Assembly: GCF_964204645.1 (NCBI RefSeq)
Contig: NC_134026.1
Span: 15,454,650-15,518,649 of the forward strand
Length of the DNA stretch: 64,000 nucleotides
Origin: Tubulanus polymorphus
Taxonomy: Eukaryota > Nemertea > Palaeonemertea > Tubulaniformes > Tubulanidae
Reading direction: 5' to 3'
Of this stretch, positions 32,010-42,937 are shown piece after piece (position 1 is the stretch's first letter; the number at the start of each line of letters is the position of its first letter). Made by a program: the position numbers and the translations under genes. The notes under the pieces are model-generated. The model did not search any database. It worked only from the letters and a program-made list of their open reading frames with translations, and was not told the origin of the DNA.

Positions 32010-33130
32010 GAAGAAAATTTTGAAGACGCTTTGATCAATTACCTTGATCTTTCGTTTATATTTGAATCTACCAAAGGCCCATCAGCATAAGAAAATTGGG
32101 TCGATCTGACTCAAGATGGCCGTCCTATGACCTTTTTAGTGCCCAAAAATGTCAATTTTGGCCAGAATTCTAGGTCCTGTAGCTTCCTACTGGTTTGCCA
32201 TTTCTCATTGCAATTGCTGATGGATATTCTTTAGAGAGAGATGTTTTATACCTGGGACAGGTATTTTTGATCAGCCAATTATGACGCAATTGGCGGCCAT
32301 CTTGATGTCATCAGTACTCATTCGTAGGTGGGAAAATGTTTTTCCACAATTAATTGATACCTAAGCATATTGTGTTACTATATTCAATTGGGAAGTTGTA
32401 GCCCATAACGTGTTCTATGATTTTGGTGAGTTGATACAAGGTCATTGGTTCTTGTATGTGGCCATCAGGGGGCGTTGAATAATACAATAACTTAGTATTG
32501 CTATGTTATATTTGTACCAAGGCATATTTTGTTACCATGGCAAAGTTGTAGTTCATGACATCGTCTATGATTGTGGTGAGTTTTTAAGGACATTAGTTAT
32601 TCCATATAGTCACCAGGGGGCGTTGAATAGTAGAAAAGCTTAGTTTTTCCTTATTAGATTGGTACTTAGGCATAGTTTGTTACCATGATCCATTGCAAAG
32701 TTGTAGTTCATGACATCGTCTATGGTTGTGGTGAGTTTCTAAGGACATTAGTTATTCCATATAGTCACCAGGGGGCGCTGAATAGTAGAATGGCTTAGTA
32801 TTTCCTTATTAGATTGGTACGTAGGCATATTTTGTTACTATGATCAATTGCAAAGTTGTATTTCATGACATGTACTACGATTGTGGTGAGTTTTAAGGTC
32901 ATTGGGTTTTGCATATGGTCACCAGGGGTCGTTGAATAGTAGAATAACTTAGTATTTCCATATTAAATTACAAAATCCTAGCTGCTCACATGTTCTATGA
33001 TTGTGGTGGGTTTCAAGGTCATTGGTTTTTGTATATGGTCACTAGAGGGCGTTATGTATTGAAATTGTTAGATTGTTGAGCATTTGAAACCACTGCCCAA
33101 GTGAGCATGGTGTCCCTGGACCCCTAGTTT
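32010..33130 (+). mobile_element. Repeat B, 5'-truncated copy 2
   Basis: It lacks the hairpin start and CCGT tract, begins at GAAGAAAATTTTGAAGACGC and has the tandem GGGGGCG core. It ends GTGTCCCTGGACCCC and is fused directly to minisatellite on both sides. It is almost identical to 33407-34521. Confidence 0.85.
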
Positions 33131-33407
33131 GGTTTTGTCGCCCGCGACAATTCTTCTTTTTGGTGTTGTCGCCCGCGACAATTCATGGTTTTGGTTTTAT
33201 ATTTTGTTTTAGCCGCCCGCGACAATTTTTTTTTTGGTTTTGTCGCCCACGACAATTCAATATTTTGGTTTTATCGCCCGCGACAATTCATTATTTTGGT
33301 TTTGTCACCCGAGAAAATTCATCATTTTGGTTTTATCGCCCGCGACAATTCATTATTTTGGTTTTGTCGCACGAGACAATTCATTATTTTGGTTTTGTCG
33401 CCCGAAG
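33128..33407 (+). repeat. 31-bp minisatellite array M3
   Basis: About nine units between two nearly identical B copies. The last units match the end of M2 (TTTTGTCGCACGAGACAATT), showing that the duplicated segment includes the array edge. Confidence 0.9.
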
Positions 33408-34521
33408 AAAATTTTGAAGACGCTTTGATCAATTACCTTGATCTTTCGTTTATATTTGAATCTACCAAAGGCCCATCAGCATAAGAAAATTGGGTCGATC
33501 TGACTCAAGATGGCCGTCCTATGACCTTTTTAGTGCCCAAAAATGTCAATTTTGGCCAGAATTCTAGGTCCTGTAGCTTCCTACTGGTTTGCCATTTCTC
33601 ATTGCAATTGCTGATGGATATTCTTTAGAGAGGGATGTTTTATACCTGGGACAGGTATTTTTGATCAGCCAATTATGACGCAATTGGCGGCCATCTTGAT
33701 GTCATCAGTACTCATTCGTAGGTGGGAAAATGTTTTTCCACAATTAATTGATACCTAAGCATATTGTGTTACTATATTCAATTGGGAAGTTGTAGCCCAT
33801 AACGTTTTCTATGATTTTGGTGAGTTTCAAGGTCATTGGTTTTTGTATGTGGCCATCAGGGGGCGTTGAATAATACAATAACTTAGTATCGCTATGTTAT
33901 ATTTGTACCAAGGCATATTTTGTTACCATGGCAAAGTTGTAGTTCATGACATCGTCTATGATTGTGGTGAGTTTTTAAGGACATTAGTTATTCCATATAG
34001 TCACCAGGGGGCGTTGAATAGTAGAAAAGCTTAGTTTTTCCTTATTAGATTGGTACTTAGGCATAGTTTGTTACCATGATCCATTGCAAAGTTGTAGTTC
34101 ATGACATCGTCTATGATTGTGGTGAGTTTTTAAGGACATTAGTTATTCCATATAGTCACCAGGGGGCGCTGAATAGTAGAATGGCTTAGTATTTCCTTAT
34201 TAGATTGGTACGTAGGCATATTTTGTTACTATGATCAATTGCAAAGTTGTATTTCATGACATGTACTACGATTGTGGTGAGTTTTAAGGTCATTGGGTTT
34301 TGCATATGGTCACCAGGGGTCGTTGAATAGTAGAATAACTTAGTATTTCCATATTAAATTACAAAATCCTAGCTGCTGACATGTTCTATGATTGTGGTGG
34401 GTTTCAAGGTCATTGGTTTTTGTATATGGTCACTAGAGGGCGTTATGTATTGAAATTGTTAGATTGTTGAGCATTTGAAACCACTGCCCAAGTGAGCATG
34501 GTGTCCCTGGACCCCTAGTTT
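33408..34521 (+). mobile_element. Repeat B, 5'-truncated copy 3
   Basis: Over 1.1 kb it differs from copy 2 at only a handful of positions, for example GAGAGGGATG versus GAGAGAGATG near 33630 and a short indel near 33815. It has the same truncation point and the same flanking array. Confidence 0.85.
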
Positions 34522-34790
34522 GGTTTTGTCGCCCGCGACAATTCATTATTTTGGTTTTGTCGCATGCAACAATTCAATAGTTTGTTTTTGTCGTCCGCGA
34601 CAATTCATTATTTTGGTTTTATCGCCCGCAACAATTCAATATTTTGGTTTTAACGCCCGCGCGACAATTCATTATTTTGGTTTTATCGCCCGCGACAATT
34701 CATTATTTTTGTTTTGTCGCCCGTGACAATTCAATATTTTGGATTTGTCACCCGCAACAATTCATAATTTTGGTTTCGTCGCCCGTGGTT
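34516..34790 (+). repeat. 31-bp minisatellite array M4
   Basis: About eight degenerate units. It resembles M6 in unit order, including the CGTCCGCGACAATTC and GCCCGTGGTTTTGTCGG end units. Confidence 0.9.
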
Positions 34791-36505
34791 TTGTCGGAAC
34801 ATTAAGTTTTTGGTCGAACAGTGTGTTAAGGTTGTTTTGGAAATTTACTCGGTCTGGTATATTTTGGATTACTGTGTATGTCATTTGTCAGGACATTAAA
34901 CAGAAGACGACTTAGGATACTACCTTGCGTGACTCCACTAGTTAGACCGTCTCATTCCAAGATGAGGCATTCCGTTGATTTCGGTTACAAGTTCCCGTTC
35001 AGAGATAACTGCTGTGCCATTTGGGCGACCTATCATTGATACTGTTTCCTAATAGCCTGTTCAGTAATGGCTGATGTTGAGCCTTATCAAATGCTTTGTT
35101 GAAATCCACCGTTGAACAGGATTCTAAGACTGTGCAGAAAACCCGTTATCGCTGCTTTGCAGCTATATTTATTATTATTTTCTTCCACACTATTTCTACC
35201 AAAAGAACATAGGCTTTGTTACCTTACCACTGTTTCATATACAATCCATATAATATCGTTCTGCTCACTGAGATCTACAAATAGCCCGCGTGTTTTTTCA
35301 CGAATCATCGTTACAAAAGCGCTGTCGGGCCGTAAACATCGAAAATTTAGCCCCATTCAATGGGGCGACATGTTTTTCGAGTCGTCATCCCGAAATCAAC
35401 CCGCAGGCCGACTGTCACTTCGATTATCAATTCAAGTATAAATGAACTAATTTATTGCCGCAGACTTCAAATTCAGTCGCGGTCTTCAAACAGTGATTTT
35501 AACAATAGCCCATTTTCCTCATCGAATCATATTACCGATACACTGGAAATTTACTACTTAAGATTTTAAAAGCACAGTCGAGCCGTAAACATCGACGAAT
35601 CGACGTGTGTTACTACATCGTCGTTCCGGGGATCAGCTGCGAGTTTCTCCTCATCATGAGAATCAAATCGAGTACAAATTAATTTATTACTACCAGTGAT
35701 TTGGCTGCGGGTTTCAAGGAGTTAGTATAACAATACCTATTTTTCTTTACCGAATTAACCGTGTATTTACTAAGATAAATCTTTAGTGTACCGGGCAATC
35801 GTAGGCCTAAACTAAACACGCCGAAGAGATATAGCGGAGAAAAGCTGTTATGTCGACGAGGTATCAAAATAAAAGAATATATTACTTTATTCGGCCGCGG
35901 GCTTCAACCTCTATATCAATACCATCAATACTCTATATTTCCTACAGTACATACCGATCATTGTCAAATGCACAAGGTATTTACTAAATACAAGTATATA
36001 ACACACTCCTATCCGTATGCTGGACTGACTTGACATTCGGAGTAAGCGTTCGCTGTGGGGGAAAGGGATCCTCCGCTGTGTCGCTTGAAGTGTTTATCGA
36101 GTTTGACGCGGCTTTAGGCCTACCGGTACTGAGCTTTACTGTATCAAACAAACACAGTACAATTGTTGCGTTTATTAACGGAGTCATTGGATTGAACTTC
36201 AAAACAAAATTTACGATATTTAGGTGGGTTGTTAAATTCAATAGGCCTACGACCAATCTGTCCGGATGTTAGGCCTACGCATATACATAGGCCTACATAG
36301 GCTAGTAGCCTCTACTAGGTTAAGCGTTCGCTGTAGGGGAAAGGAGATCGTTCGCTGTGTCGCTTGAAGTGTTTATCGAGTTTTACGCGACCTTAAGGCT
36401 TTAGTATGGTGGCTGATAAGGTCCATGCGTAAAAAAAACACGTATATGCAAATGAGTGCGACGTTATGACAAAAGCACAAAACTAAAATAACGCGACAAA
36501 ACAAT
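34791..36505 (-). repeat. Repeat C, long copy 2
   Basis: Highly similar to 29776-31165 and extended at its right by the 36165-36270 module shared with 7260-7375. It contains a local duplication of AAGCGTTCGCTGTRGGGGAA (36045 and 36322). Confidence 0.75.
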
Positions 36506-36506
36506 A

Positions 36507-37800
36507 ATTTGGTTTTGTCGCCTGCGACAATTCATTATTTCGGTTTTATCGCCCGCGACAACTCATTATTTTGATTTTATCGCCAGCGACAATTCATTAA
36601 TTTGGTTTTGTCATCCGCGACAAATCAATATTTTGGTTTTGTCGCCCACGACAATTCAATATTTTGGTTTTATCGCCCGCGACAATTCATTATTTTGGTT
36701 TTATCGCCCGCGACAATTCATTATTTTGGTTGTTTTTTGTCGCGGTTTTATCGCCCGCAACAATTCATTATTTTGGTTTTATCGCCCGCAACAATTCATT
36801 AGTTTGGTTTTGTCGCCCGCGACAATTCAATATTTTGGTTTTGTCGCCCGCGACAATTCAAGATTTTGGTTTTATCGCCCGCGACAATTAAATATTTTGG
36901 TTTTATCGCCCGCGACAATTCATTAATTTGGTTTTGTCACCCGCGACAAATCAGTATTTTGGTTTTGTCGCCCACGCCAATTCAATTTTTTGGTTTTATC
37001 GCCCGCGACAATTCATTGTTTTGGTTTTATCGCCCGCGACAATCCATTAGTTTGGTTTTTGTCGCCCGCGACAATTCAATATTTTGGTTTTATCGCCCGC
37101 GACAATTCGTTACTTTGGTTTTATCCCCAGCGACAATTCGTTATTTTGGTTTTGTCGCCCGCGACAATTCTTCTTTTTGGATTTGTCGCCCGAGACAATT
37201 CATTATTTTTTTTTAAATATTTTGTTATTGTCGTCCGCGACAATTTTTTTTTGGTTTTGTTGCCCGCGACAATTCAATATTTTGTTTTTATCGCCCGCGA
37301 CAATTCATTACTTTGGTTTTATCTCCAGCGACAATTCATTATTTTGGTTTTGTTGCCCGCGACAATTCATTATTTTGGTTTAATCGCCCGCAACAATTCA
37401 TTATTTTGGTTTTATCGCTCGCGACAATTCATTATTTTGGTTTTGTCGCACGTGACAATTAAATATTATGTTTTTGTCGCCCGAGACAATTCATTATTTT
37501 GGTTTTATCGCCCGCGACAATTCATAGTTTGGTTTTATCGCCCGCGACAATTCATTAGTTTGGTTTTGTCGCCCGCGACGATTCAATATTTTGGTTTTGT
37601 CGCCCGCGACGATTCAATATTTTGGTTTTATCACCCGCGACAATTCAATATTTTTGTTTTATCGCCCGCGACAATTCATAGTTTGGTTTTATCGCCCCCG
37701 ACAATTCATTAGTTTCGTTTTGTCGCCCGTGACAATTCAATATTTTCGTTTTATCACCCGCGACAATTCATTAGTTTGATTTTGTCGCCCGTGACAATTC
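36507..37800 (+). repeat. 31-bp minisatellite array M5 (about 41 units)
   Basis: Same unit as M1. It contains a repeated sub-block and the TAAATATTTTGTTATTG-type inserted variant near 37215. Confidence 0.95.
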
Positions 37801-37807
37801 TTTTTCA

Positions 37808-39218
37808 GTCCACTTGGGACTTAAGTCCCAGCGGGCTATTGCGTTCACTTTTCGTCCGTCCGTCCGTCCATAGACGGAATCCAGTTATTTCGGGAAGTTT
37901 TGAAGACGCTTCAAGGTAATGTCTTGATATTTGGTTTATTAATGTATCTACCCTAGACACATCGTCAGCCCAAAAACTGGCCCTGTCAGATTCAAGATGG
38001 TCGACTGGCAGCCATTGTTGTTTGCCATAATCAGCACTTTTTAAACATTTTCGAAGTTTTCGTGGGAAATTTTGAAGACGCTTTGATCAATTACCTTGAT
38101 CCTTCGTTTATATTTGAATCTACCACAGGCCCATCAGCATAAGAAAATTGGGTCGATCTGACTCAAGATGGCCGTCCTATGACCTTTTTAGTGCCCAAAA
38201 ATGTCAATTTTGGCCAGAATTCTAGGTCCTGTAGCTTCCTACTGGTTTGCCATTTCTCATTGCAACTGCTGATGGGTATTCTTTAGAGAGGGATGTTTTA
38301 TACCTGGGACAGGTATTTTGATCAGCCAATTATGACGCAATTGGCGGCCATCTTGGTGTCATCAGTACTCATTCGTAGGTGGGAAAAAGTTTTTCCACAT
38401 TAAATTGATACCTAAGCATATTGTGTTACTATATTCAATTGGACAGTTGTAGCCCATAACGTGTTCTATGATTTGGTGAGTTTCAAGGTCATTGGTTTTT
38501 GTATGTGGCCATCAGGGGGCGTTGAATAATACAATAACTTAGTATCGCTATATTATATTTGTACCAAGGCATATTTTGTTACCATGATCAATTGCAAAGT
38601 TGTAGTTCATGACATCCTCTATGATTGTGGTGAGTTTTTAAGGACATTAGTTATTCCATATAGTCACCAGGGGGCGTTGAATAGTAGAAAAGCTTAGTTT
38701 TTCCTTATTAGATTGGTACCTAGGCATAGTTTGTTACCATGATCCATTGTTAAGTTGTAGTTCATGACATCGTCTATGATTGTGGTGAGTTTTTAAGGAC
38801 ATTAGTTATTCCATATAGTCACCAGGGGGCGCTGAATAGTAGAATGGCTTAGTATTTCCTTATTAGATTGGTACCTAGGCATATTTTGTTACTATGATCA
38901 ATTGCAAAATTGTATTTCATGACATGTACTACGATTGTGGTGAGTTTTAAGGTCATTGGGTTTTGCATATGGTCACCAGAGGGTGTTGAATAGTAGAATA
39001 ACTTCGTATTTCCATATTAAATTGGTAACGAGGCATATTTTGTTATCACAATCAATTACAAAATCATAGCCGCTCACATGTTCTATGATTGTGGTGGGTT
39101 TCAAGGTCATTGGTTTTTGTATATGGTCACTAGAGGGCGTTATGTATTTAAATTGTTAGATAGTTGAGCATTTGAAACCACTTCCCAAGTGAGCATGGTG
39201 TCCCTGGACCCCTAGTTT
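37808..39218 (+). mobile_element. Repeat B, full-length copy 4
   Basis: It has the complete architecture: CTTGGGACTTAAGTCCCAG palindrome, CGTCCGTCCGTCC tract, tandem core and CCCAAGTGAGC end. It differs from the copy at 7846-9099 by many substitutions and shares diagnostic variants with copies 2 and 3, so those two derive from this subfamily. Confidence 0.8.
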
Positions 39219-39515
39219 GGTTTTGTCGCCCGCGACAATTCATTATTTTGGTTTTGTCGCACGCAACAATTCATTATTTTGTTTTTGCCGTCCGCGACAA
39301 TTCATTATTTTGGTTTTATCGCCCGCGACGATTCAATATTTTGGTTTTAACGCCCGCGACAATTCAGTATTGTGGTTTTATCGCCTGCGACAATTCATTA
39401 TTTTGGTTTTATCGCCCGCGACAATTCATTATTTTTGTTTTGTCACCCGTGACAATTCAATATTTTGGTTTTGTCACCCGCGACAATTCATAATTTTGGT
39501 TTTGTCGCCCGTGGT
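39212..39515 (+). repeat. 31-bp minisatellite array M6
   Basis: About ten units. It runs into the same GTGGTTTTGTCGGAACATTA junction with repeat C as M4. Confidence 0.9.
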
Positions 39516-39898
39516 TTTGTCGGAACATTAAGTTTTTTGGTCGAACAGTGTGTTAAGGTAGTTTTGGAAATTTACTCGGTCTGGTATATTTTGGATTACT
39601 GTGTATGTCATTTGTCAGGAGATTAAACAGAAGACGACTTAGGATACAACCTTGCGTGACTCCACTAGTTAGACCGTCTCATTCCAAGATGAGGAGTTCT
39701 GTTGATTTCGGTTACAAGTTTCCGTTCAGAGATAACTGCTGAGCCATTTGGGCGACCTATCATTGAAACTGTTTCCTAATAGCCTGTTTAGTAATGGCTG
39801 ATGTTGAGCCTTATCAAATGCTTTGTTGAAATCCACCGTTGAACAGGATTCTAAGACTGTGCAGAAAACCCGTTATCGCTGCTTTGCAGCTATATTTA
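39516..39898 (-). repeat. Repeat C, copy 3, truncated at the Polinton junction
   Basis: It follows copy 2 closely up to GCTTTGCAGCTATATTTA, where copies 1 and 2 continue with TTATTATTTTC and this one switches to Polinton sequence. Confidence 0.8.
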
Positions 39899-39909
39899 AA
39901 GTTAAAATT

Positions 39910-41157
39910 CTAATACATAACACTATTCAATTGAGAATTTACAATATTTAATTGCGCGTCAGATATAGTATAAATGTGCATTTTAAAATTTTTGATTCTT
40001 TTATTCTTTGTCATGAATAATTGTATTCCATCTTTAGTGTTCTGTAGTTTTTTTCCAGAACCATGTAATGAATTATCCTCTGTTGTTCTAAAATCTAACC
40101 ATAATGCATATTTATTACCGGTATAATAATCAATTTGATTAATATTACAATTTTCAGATGATTTTACTTTTTCATTCATAAAATGTTTTCTAATTTCTGG
40201 CCATTGATCTATCATTCTCATTCCTTGACAAAATATTTTATTTGCTATTCCTTCGATAGTTATTTCTACTTTTGTTATTTCAGGATTATAATAATTATCA
40301 ACATTTATTGCGCCATTAGTATATGTTGCAATGGTAAAAAATATTAATATACCTTTAATAGATCTTCTTGGGAAGTTAATATTCTCATTAATAATTTCAT
40401 CATTTGCATTAATAGTTACAGTTTTAAATGTATCAATATAATCATATAATAATGAAAATCCTTGATTGTATTTAGTTTGAATTATACTTGAAATATTTTC
40501 ATCAGTTACTGTATCATATTCTAAACATATATTCGATAATTTATAACTCATATCATTATTAACGCTAGATAATACAATTTCATTTACAGGAGCAAATGTT
40601 ATATCGAATATAACATCTTCTTGAATTGCGTATTTATATAAAGGTGCATTGTTATTTATCAATTCAAAGTCTAATGGAATTTTATATTTGCTTCCATATA
40701 TACTTTTTATCAATTTATCTATAGAATTAGTTAATATTGCATTATGTGCTTCTGATCTTAATTTATTTTGGTTTTCTGATTGGATTCCTTGAAATATCAT
40801 ATTATTTCTATTTTCTTTAGTTAACCATAAATCTTTATAATGCATAAATAAATTATAATCATCTAATGAGAAAACTGTTTCTGGACCAATCTTTAAAGTT
40901 AATTTTTTAATCAAATATCTTCCAACATTATCAACAACATAATTATTATTATTACCGATTACTTTTATATCGGCTGATAAATAAATACTATTTGGAACAT
41001 AAAAAGTATTTTGTGTTAATCGAGGAATTCTAACATATAAAGTTTCATCAGGATTAATGTTAGGAGGGTTATGAGTAATTATATGATGTGATCTTTCTGC
41101 TTTAATAGCATTAGATATTCTATGATTCTTAGAAGGATTGATGTAACTCCCACTCAT
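39910..41157 (-). CDS. Probable double-jelly-roll major capsid protein (Polinton PX type)
   Basis: This 415-aa protein is intact and its stop lies 12 nt inside the junction with the nested block. N-terminal beta-rich sequence (VRIPRLTQNTFYVPNSIYLS, about residues 47-66) is followed by NVGRYLIKKLTLKIGPETVF, then LWLTKENRNNMIFQGIQSEN, IPLDFELI (about 163) and NPEITKVEITIEGIANKIF (about 290). The last is a strand-rich block I associate from memory with capsid-type proteins of animal Polintons and related viruses. Beta-rich composition, lack of membrane segments and position in the structural cluster agree. It is shorter than the roughly 600 aa of many double-jelly-roll proteins, so a single-jelly-roll or other virion role is possible. 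Confidence 0.6.
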   Translation of the reverse strand: MSGSYINPSKNHRISNAIKAERSHHIITHNPPNINPDETLYVRIPRLTQNTFYVPNSIYLSADIKVIGNNNNYVVDNVGRYLIKKLTLKIGPETVFSLDDYNLFMHYKDLWLTKENRNNMIFQGIQSENQNKLRSEAHNAILTNSIDKLIKSIYGSKYKIPLDFELINNNAPLYKYAIQEDVIFDITFAPVNEIVLSSVNNDMSYKLSNICLEYDTVTDENISSIIQTKYNQGFSLLYDYIDTFKTVTINANDEIINENINFPRRSIKGILIFFTIATYTNGAINVDNYYNPEITKVEITIEGIANKIFCQGMRMIDQWPEIRKHFMNEKVKSSENCNINQIDYYTGNKYALWLDFRTTEDNSLHGSGKKLQNTKDGIQLFMTKNKRIKNFKMHIYTISDAQLNIVNSQLNSVMY

Positions 41158-41180
41158 TTATTTAACAAAAAAATTAATTA
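41158..41180 (-). promoter_or_regulatory. Structural-gene leader motif (T-rich, TAAATAAATG)
   Basis: Reverse strand: TAATTTTTTTGTTAAATAA immediately before ATG. The same layout precedes the genes starting at 42892, 44233, 44684, 45128, 45731 and 46181. Confidence 0.65.
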
Positions 41181-42461
41181 TTTATTTTTAAGCATGTTTA
41201 CTAACCCAAAAATAACAGCACTTACAACTGTAATTAAAAATAAAATAATATGTTCAGCAGCAAAGTTAATAATGTTTCCTGCAGATTTCAATATAAAACC
41301 AACAATTGATGCAACAATTCCTGGTAAAGCTGCAGCAGATTTTTTAGATAGTTCCCATAAAGATTTTGCTAATTTCTTTAAACCATCTTTAACTTTATCT
41401 TGTATAGAATTATTATCTGGGGGTTTATCCGGTTTATTGGGAGTAGGAGTAGATTTCAAAGCATTTGATATTGCTAAACCAATTGTTGTAAATAACATAG
41501 TTACAGCTGTTAGAATTGAAAGAATTGTTATTCCTTCTAATTTAAATAATAATCTTATTCTATCTTTCAATGATATTTTAGAATTTGGTTTTATCAACAA
41601 ATCTTTAACAACAACTTTTAATTTTTTAATATGATTAAGATCATATGATTTTAATAATGTATCTCTTTCTTTTTCCTGTAATTCTTTGTTATATTTTAAA
41701 TCATCTATTTCTTTTTCTAAAGCTAACTTTCTGCATTCATAATCAGCTTCCTCTATTACTTGAAGATTTTTATTTAATTCTAATTGTTTTAATTCTTCAT
41801 TTGCATTAGCTAATTCTTTTTCTAACATGGTTATTTTAGAAAATCCCATCTTAATATTAGCAATTTCACCAGCTGATATTTGTACACCTTTAATTTCTCT
41901 ACGTGCTTTTTCAGGAAATTGTTTTAATTCTTCATCAGTTAAATCAAGTAATCCTTTTTCTAGTAAAGATTGTATTTGATTTATTCCAGTTTCAGCACCA
42001 GATGTATCTGATATACTATTCATCTCTTCTTCTGAATCTCTTAATCTGTCAATTTGTTTTTCTAATGTTAGTTGTAATTGACTTGAATCATTATCAATTG
42101 GTTGAGTGTCTCTTCTCGATGTTTCTGGTGTTGAAGTTCTTAATTTATCTAATCGATTTGCAAAATCTTCATCAGTTTCTGGATCAACTTCAGTAGGATT
42201 TGGATTTGGATTTTTAAATGGTGAATATTTGTTTATATCAATATTAGGAATTGGTTCTTCTTTATTTATTCTATCGAGTGCATTCCATATAATTCTGAGA
42301 AATTCTCTACCACCTTTTGAACCTTCAATTGTAGATAATGCTCGCATTCCAGGTTCAAAAATATTTTCTTGACCCATTCTAGATAATTGAATTGTTACAA
42401 TATTCCTATTTAATTCAAGATTATAATACCATGAATCATTTTTAAATTCTAAATTATTCAT
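41178..42461 (-). CDS. Coiled-coil protein with C-terminal membrane segments
   Basis: This 427-aa protein is intact. It has a hydrophilic N-terminal domain (residues 1-110), a long E/K/L-rich coiled coil (about 130-290) and then hydrophobic helices at about 312-337 (ITILSILTAVTMLFTTIGLA). A cluster of hydrophobic segments follows at about 376-424 (IVASIVGFIL, IILFLITVVSAVIFGLV), ending MLKNK. Such a stalk-plus-membrane layout would suit a virion surface or membrane-remodelling protein (inference). It starts 17 nt after the preceding gene and ends 20 nt before the capsid gene's ATG. It lacks the TAAATAAATG leader of its neighbours, so it may depend on the upstream transcript. Confidence 0.75.
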   Translation of the reverse strand: MNNLEFKNDSWYYNLELNRNIVTIQLSRMGQENIFEPGMRALSTIEGSKGGREFLRIIWNALDRINKEEPIPNIDINKYSPFKNPNPNPTEVDPETDEDFANRLDKLRTSTPETSRRDTQPIDNDSSQLQLTLEKQIDRLRDSEEEMNSISDTSGAETGINQIQSLLEKGLLDLTDEELKQFPEKARREIKGVQISAGEIANIKMGFSKITMLEKELANANEELKQLELNKNLQVIEEADYECRKLALEKEIDDLKYNKELQEKERDTLLKSYDLNHIKKLKVVVKDLLIKPNSKISLKDRIRLLFKLEGITILSILTAVTMLFTTIGLAISNALKSTPTPNKPDKPPDNNSIQDKVKDGLKKLAKSLWELSKKSAAALPGIVASIVGFILKSAGNIINFAAEHIILFLITVVSAVIFGLVNMLKNK

Positions 42462-42478
42462 GTAAAATGGGTCATCTT

Positions 42479-42892
42479 TTAAAATTGTTCTACAACACCT
42501 TCGGAATCAATTTCATCTATTACAACTTTTGGTAATAATTCGTTAACAATTGTATCTGTTATTCTAGATATCATTCTATATAATTCCATAGGTTTATCAG
42601 GATATTTTTCTTGTTGTTTTTCTAATAGTTTCATAAATTCTTTTCTTTCTGTTCTAGTTGAAATTCTACCACTTTCAGGAGCTTGTAAATATTTAATAAA
42701 TTTTTCACGTAATTCGGAATTAATTCCATCATAATCATCATCATAATCATCATCTTCACCTAAATTAGTATTATATGCCGTTTTATTATCATTACTGAAA
42801 CTTGTTTCATCAAAACTAGGTGGTTGTTCATCACTTATACCGGGAGCGTCACCAAAAGTATCAATTCCAATATCTTCTCCACCTTCTGCCAT
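42479..42892 (-). CDS. Small acidic Polinton protein
   Basis: This 137-aa protein is intact. The N-terminal half is Asp/Glu/Ser-rich and probably disordered, with a DDDYDDDYDG tract (about residues 48-57). The C-terminal half is helical (FIKYLQAPESGRISTRTERK, EFMKLLEKQQEKYPDKPMEL). It is preceded by TATGTAAATG. I do not recognise the family. It could be a scaffold or a capsid-internal protein, by position only. Confidence 0.7.
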   Translation of the reverse strand: MAEGGEDIGIDTFGDAPGISDEQPPSFDETSFSNDNKTAYNTNLGEDDDYDDDYDGINSELREKFIKYLQAPESGRISTRTERKEFMKLLEKQQEKYPDKPMELYRMISRITDTIVNELLPKVVIDEIDSEGVVEQF

Positions 42893-42915
42893 TTACATAA
42901 TAAAAAAAATAAAAT
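42893..42915 (-). promoter_or_regulatory. Structural-gene leader motif variant
   Basis: Reverse strand: ATTTTTTTTATTATGTAA directly before ATG, with the T-run and TAAATG conserved and GT replacing the usual AA. Confidence 0.55.
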
Positions 42916-42937
42916 CTAAAATATAATATTCCTCCGA

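Larger units (their letters stand above)
26915..39898. mobile_element. Nested ~13-kb mosaic of minisatellite arrays and dispersed repeats
   Basis: It separates the two converging Polinton gene arms. The order is minisatellite M1, foldback MITE, GC-rich repeat, TTCGAAC repeat, repeat C, M2, B, M3, B, M4, C, M5, B, M6, C. The last C copy is cut at about 39898, just 12 nt before the capsid stop codon. All non-minisatellite modules also occur in the host DNA left of the Polinton, so the block is host-type repeat material rather than Polinton sequence. No target duplication is visible at its ends. Confidence 0.85.

Noticed and set aside
26900-39910. Target-site duplication flanking the 13-kb block (CTATTTATAA at 26901, CTATATTTAAA at 39890)
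   Set aside because: The match is imperfect, A+T-rich, and the right copy is part of repeat C itself.
41122-42372. Plus-strand frames at 41122-41634, 41903-42196 and 42106-42372
   Set aside because: They are antisense shadows of the coiled-coil gene (41178-42461), arising from its biased A+T-rich codons.
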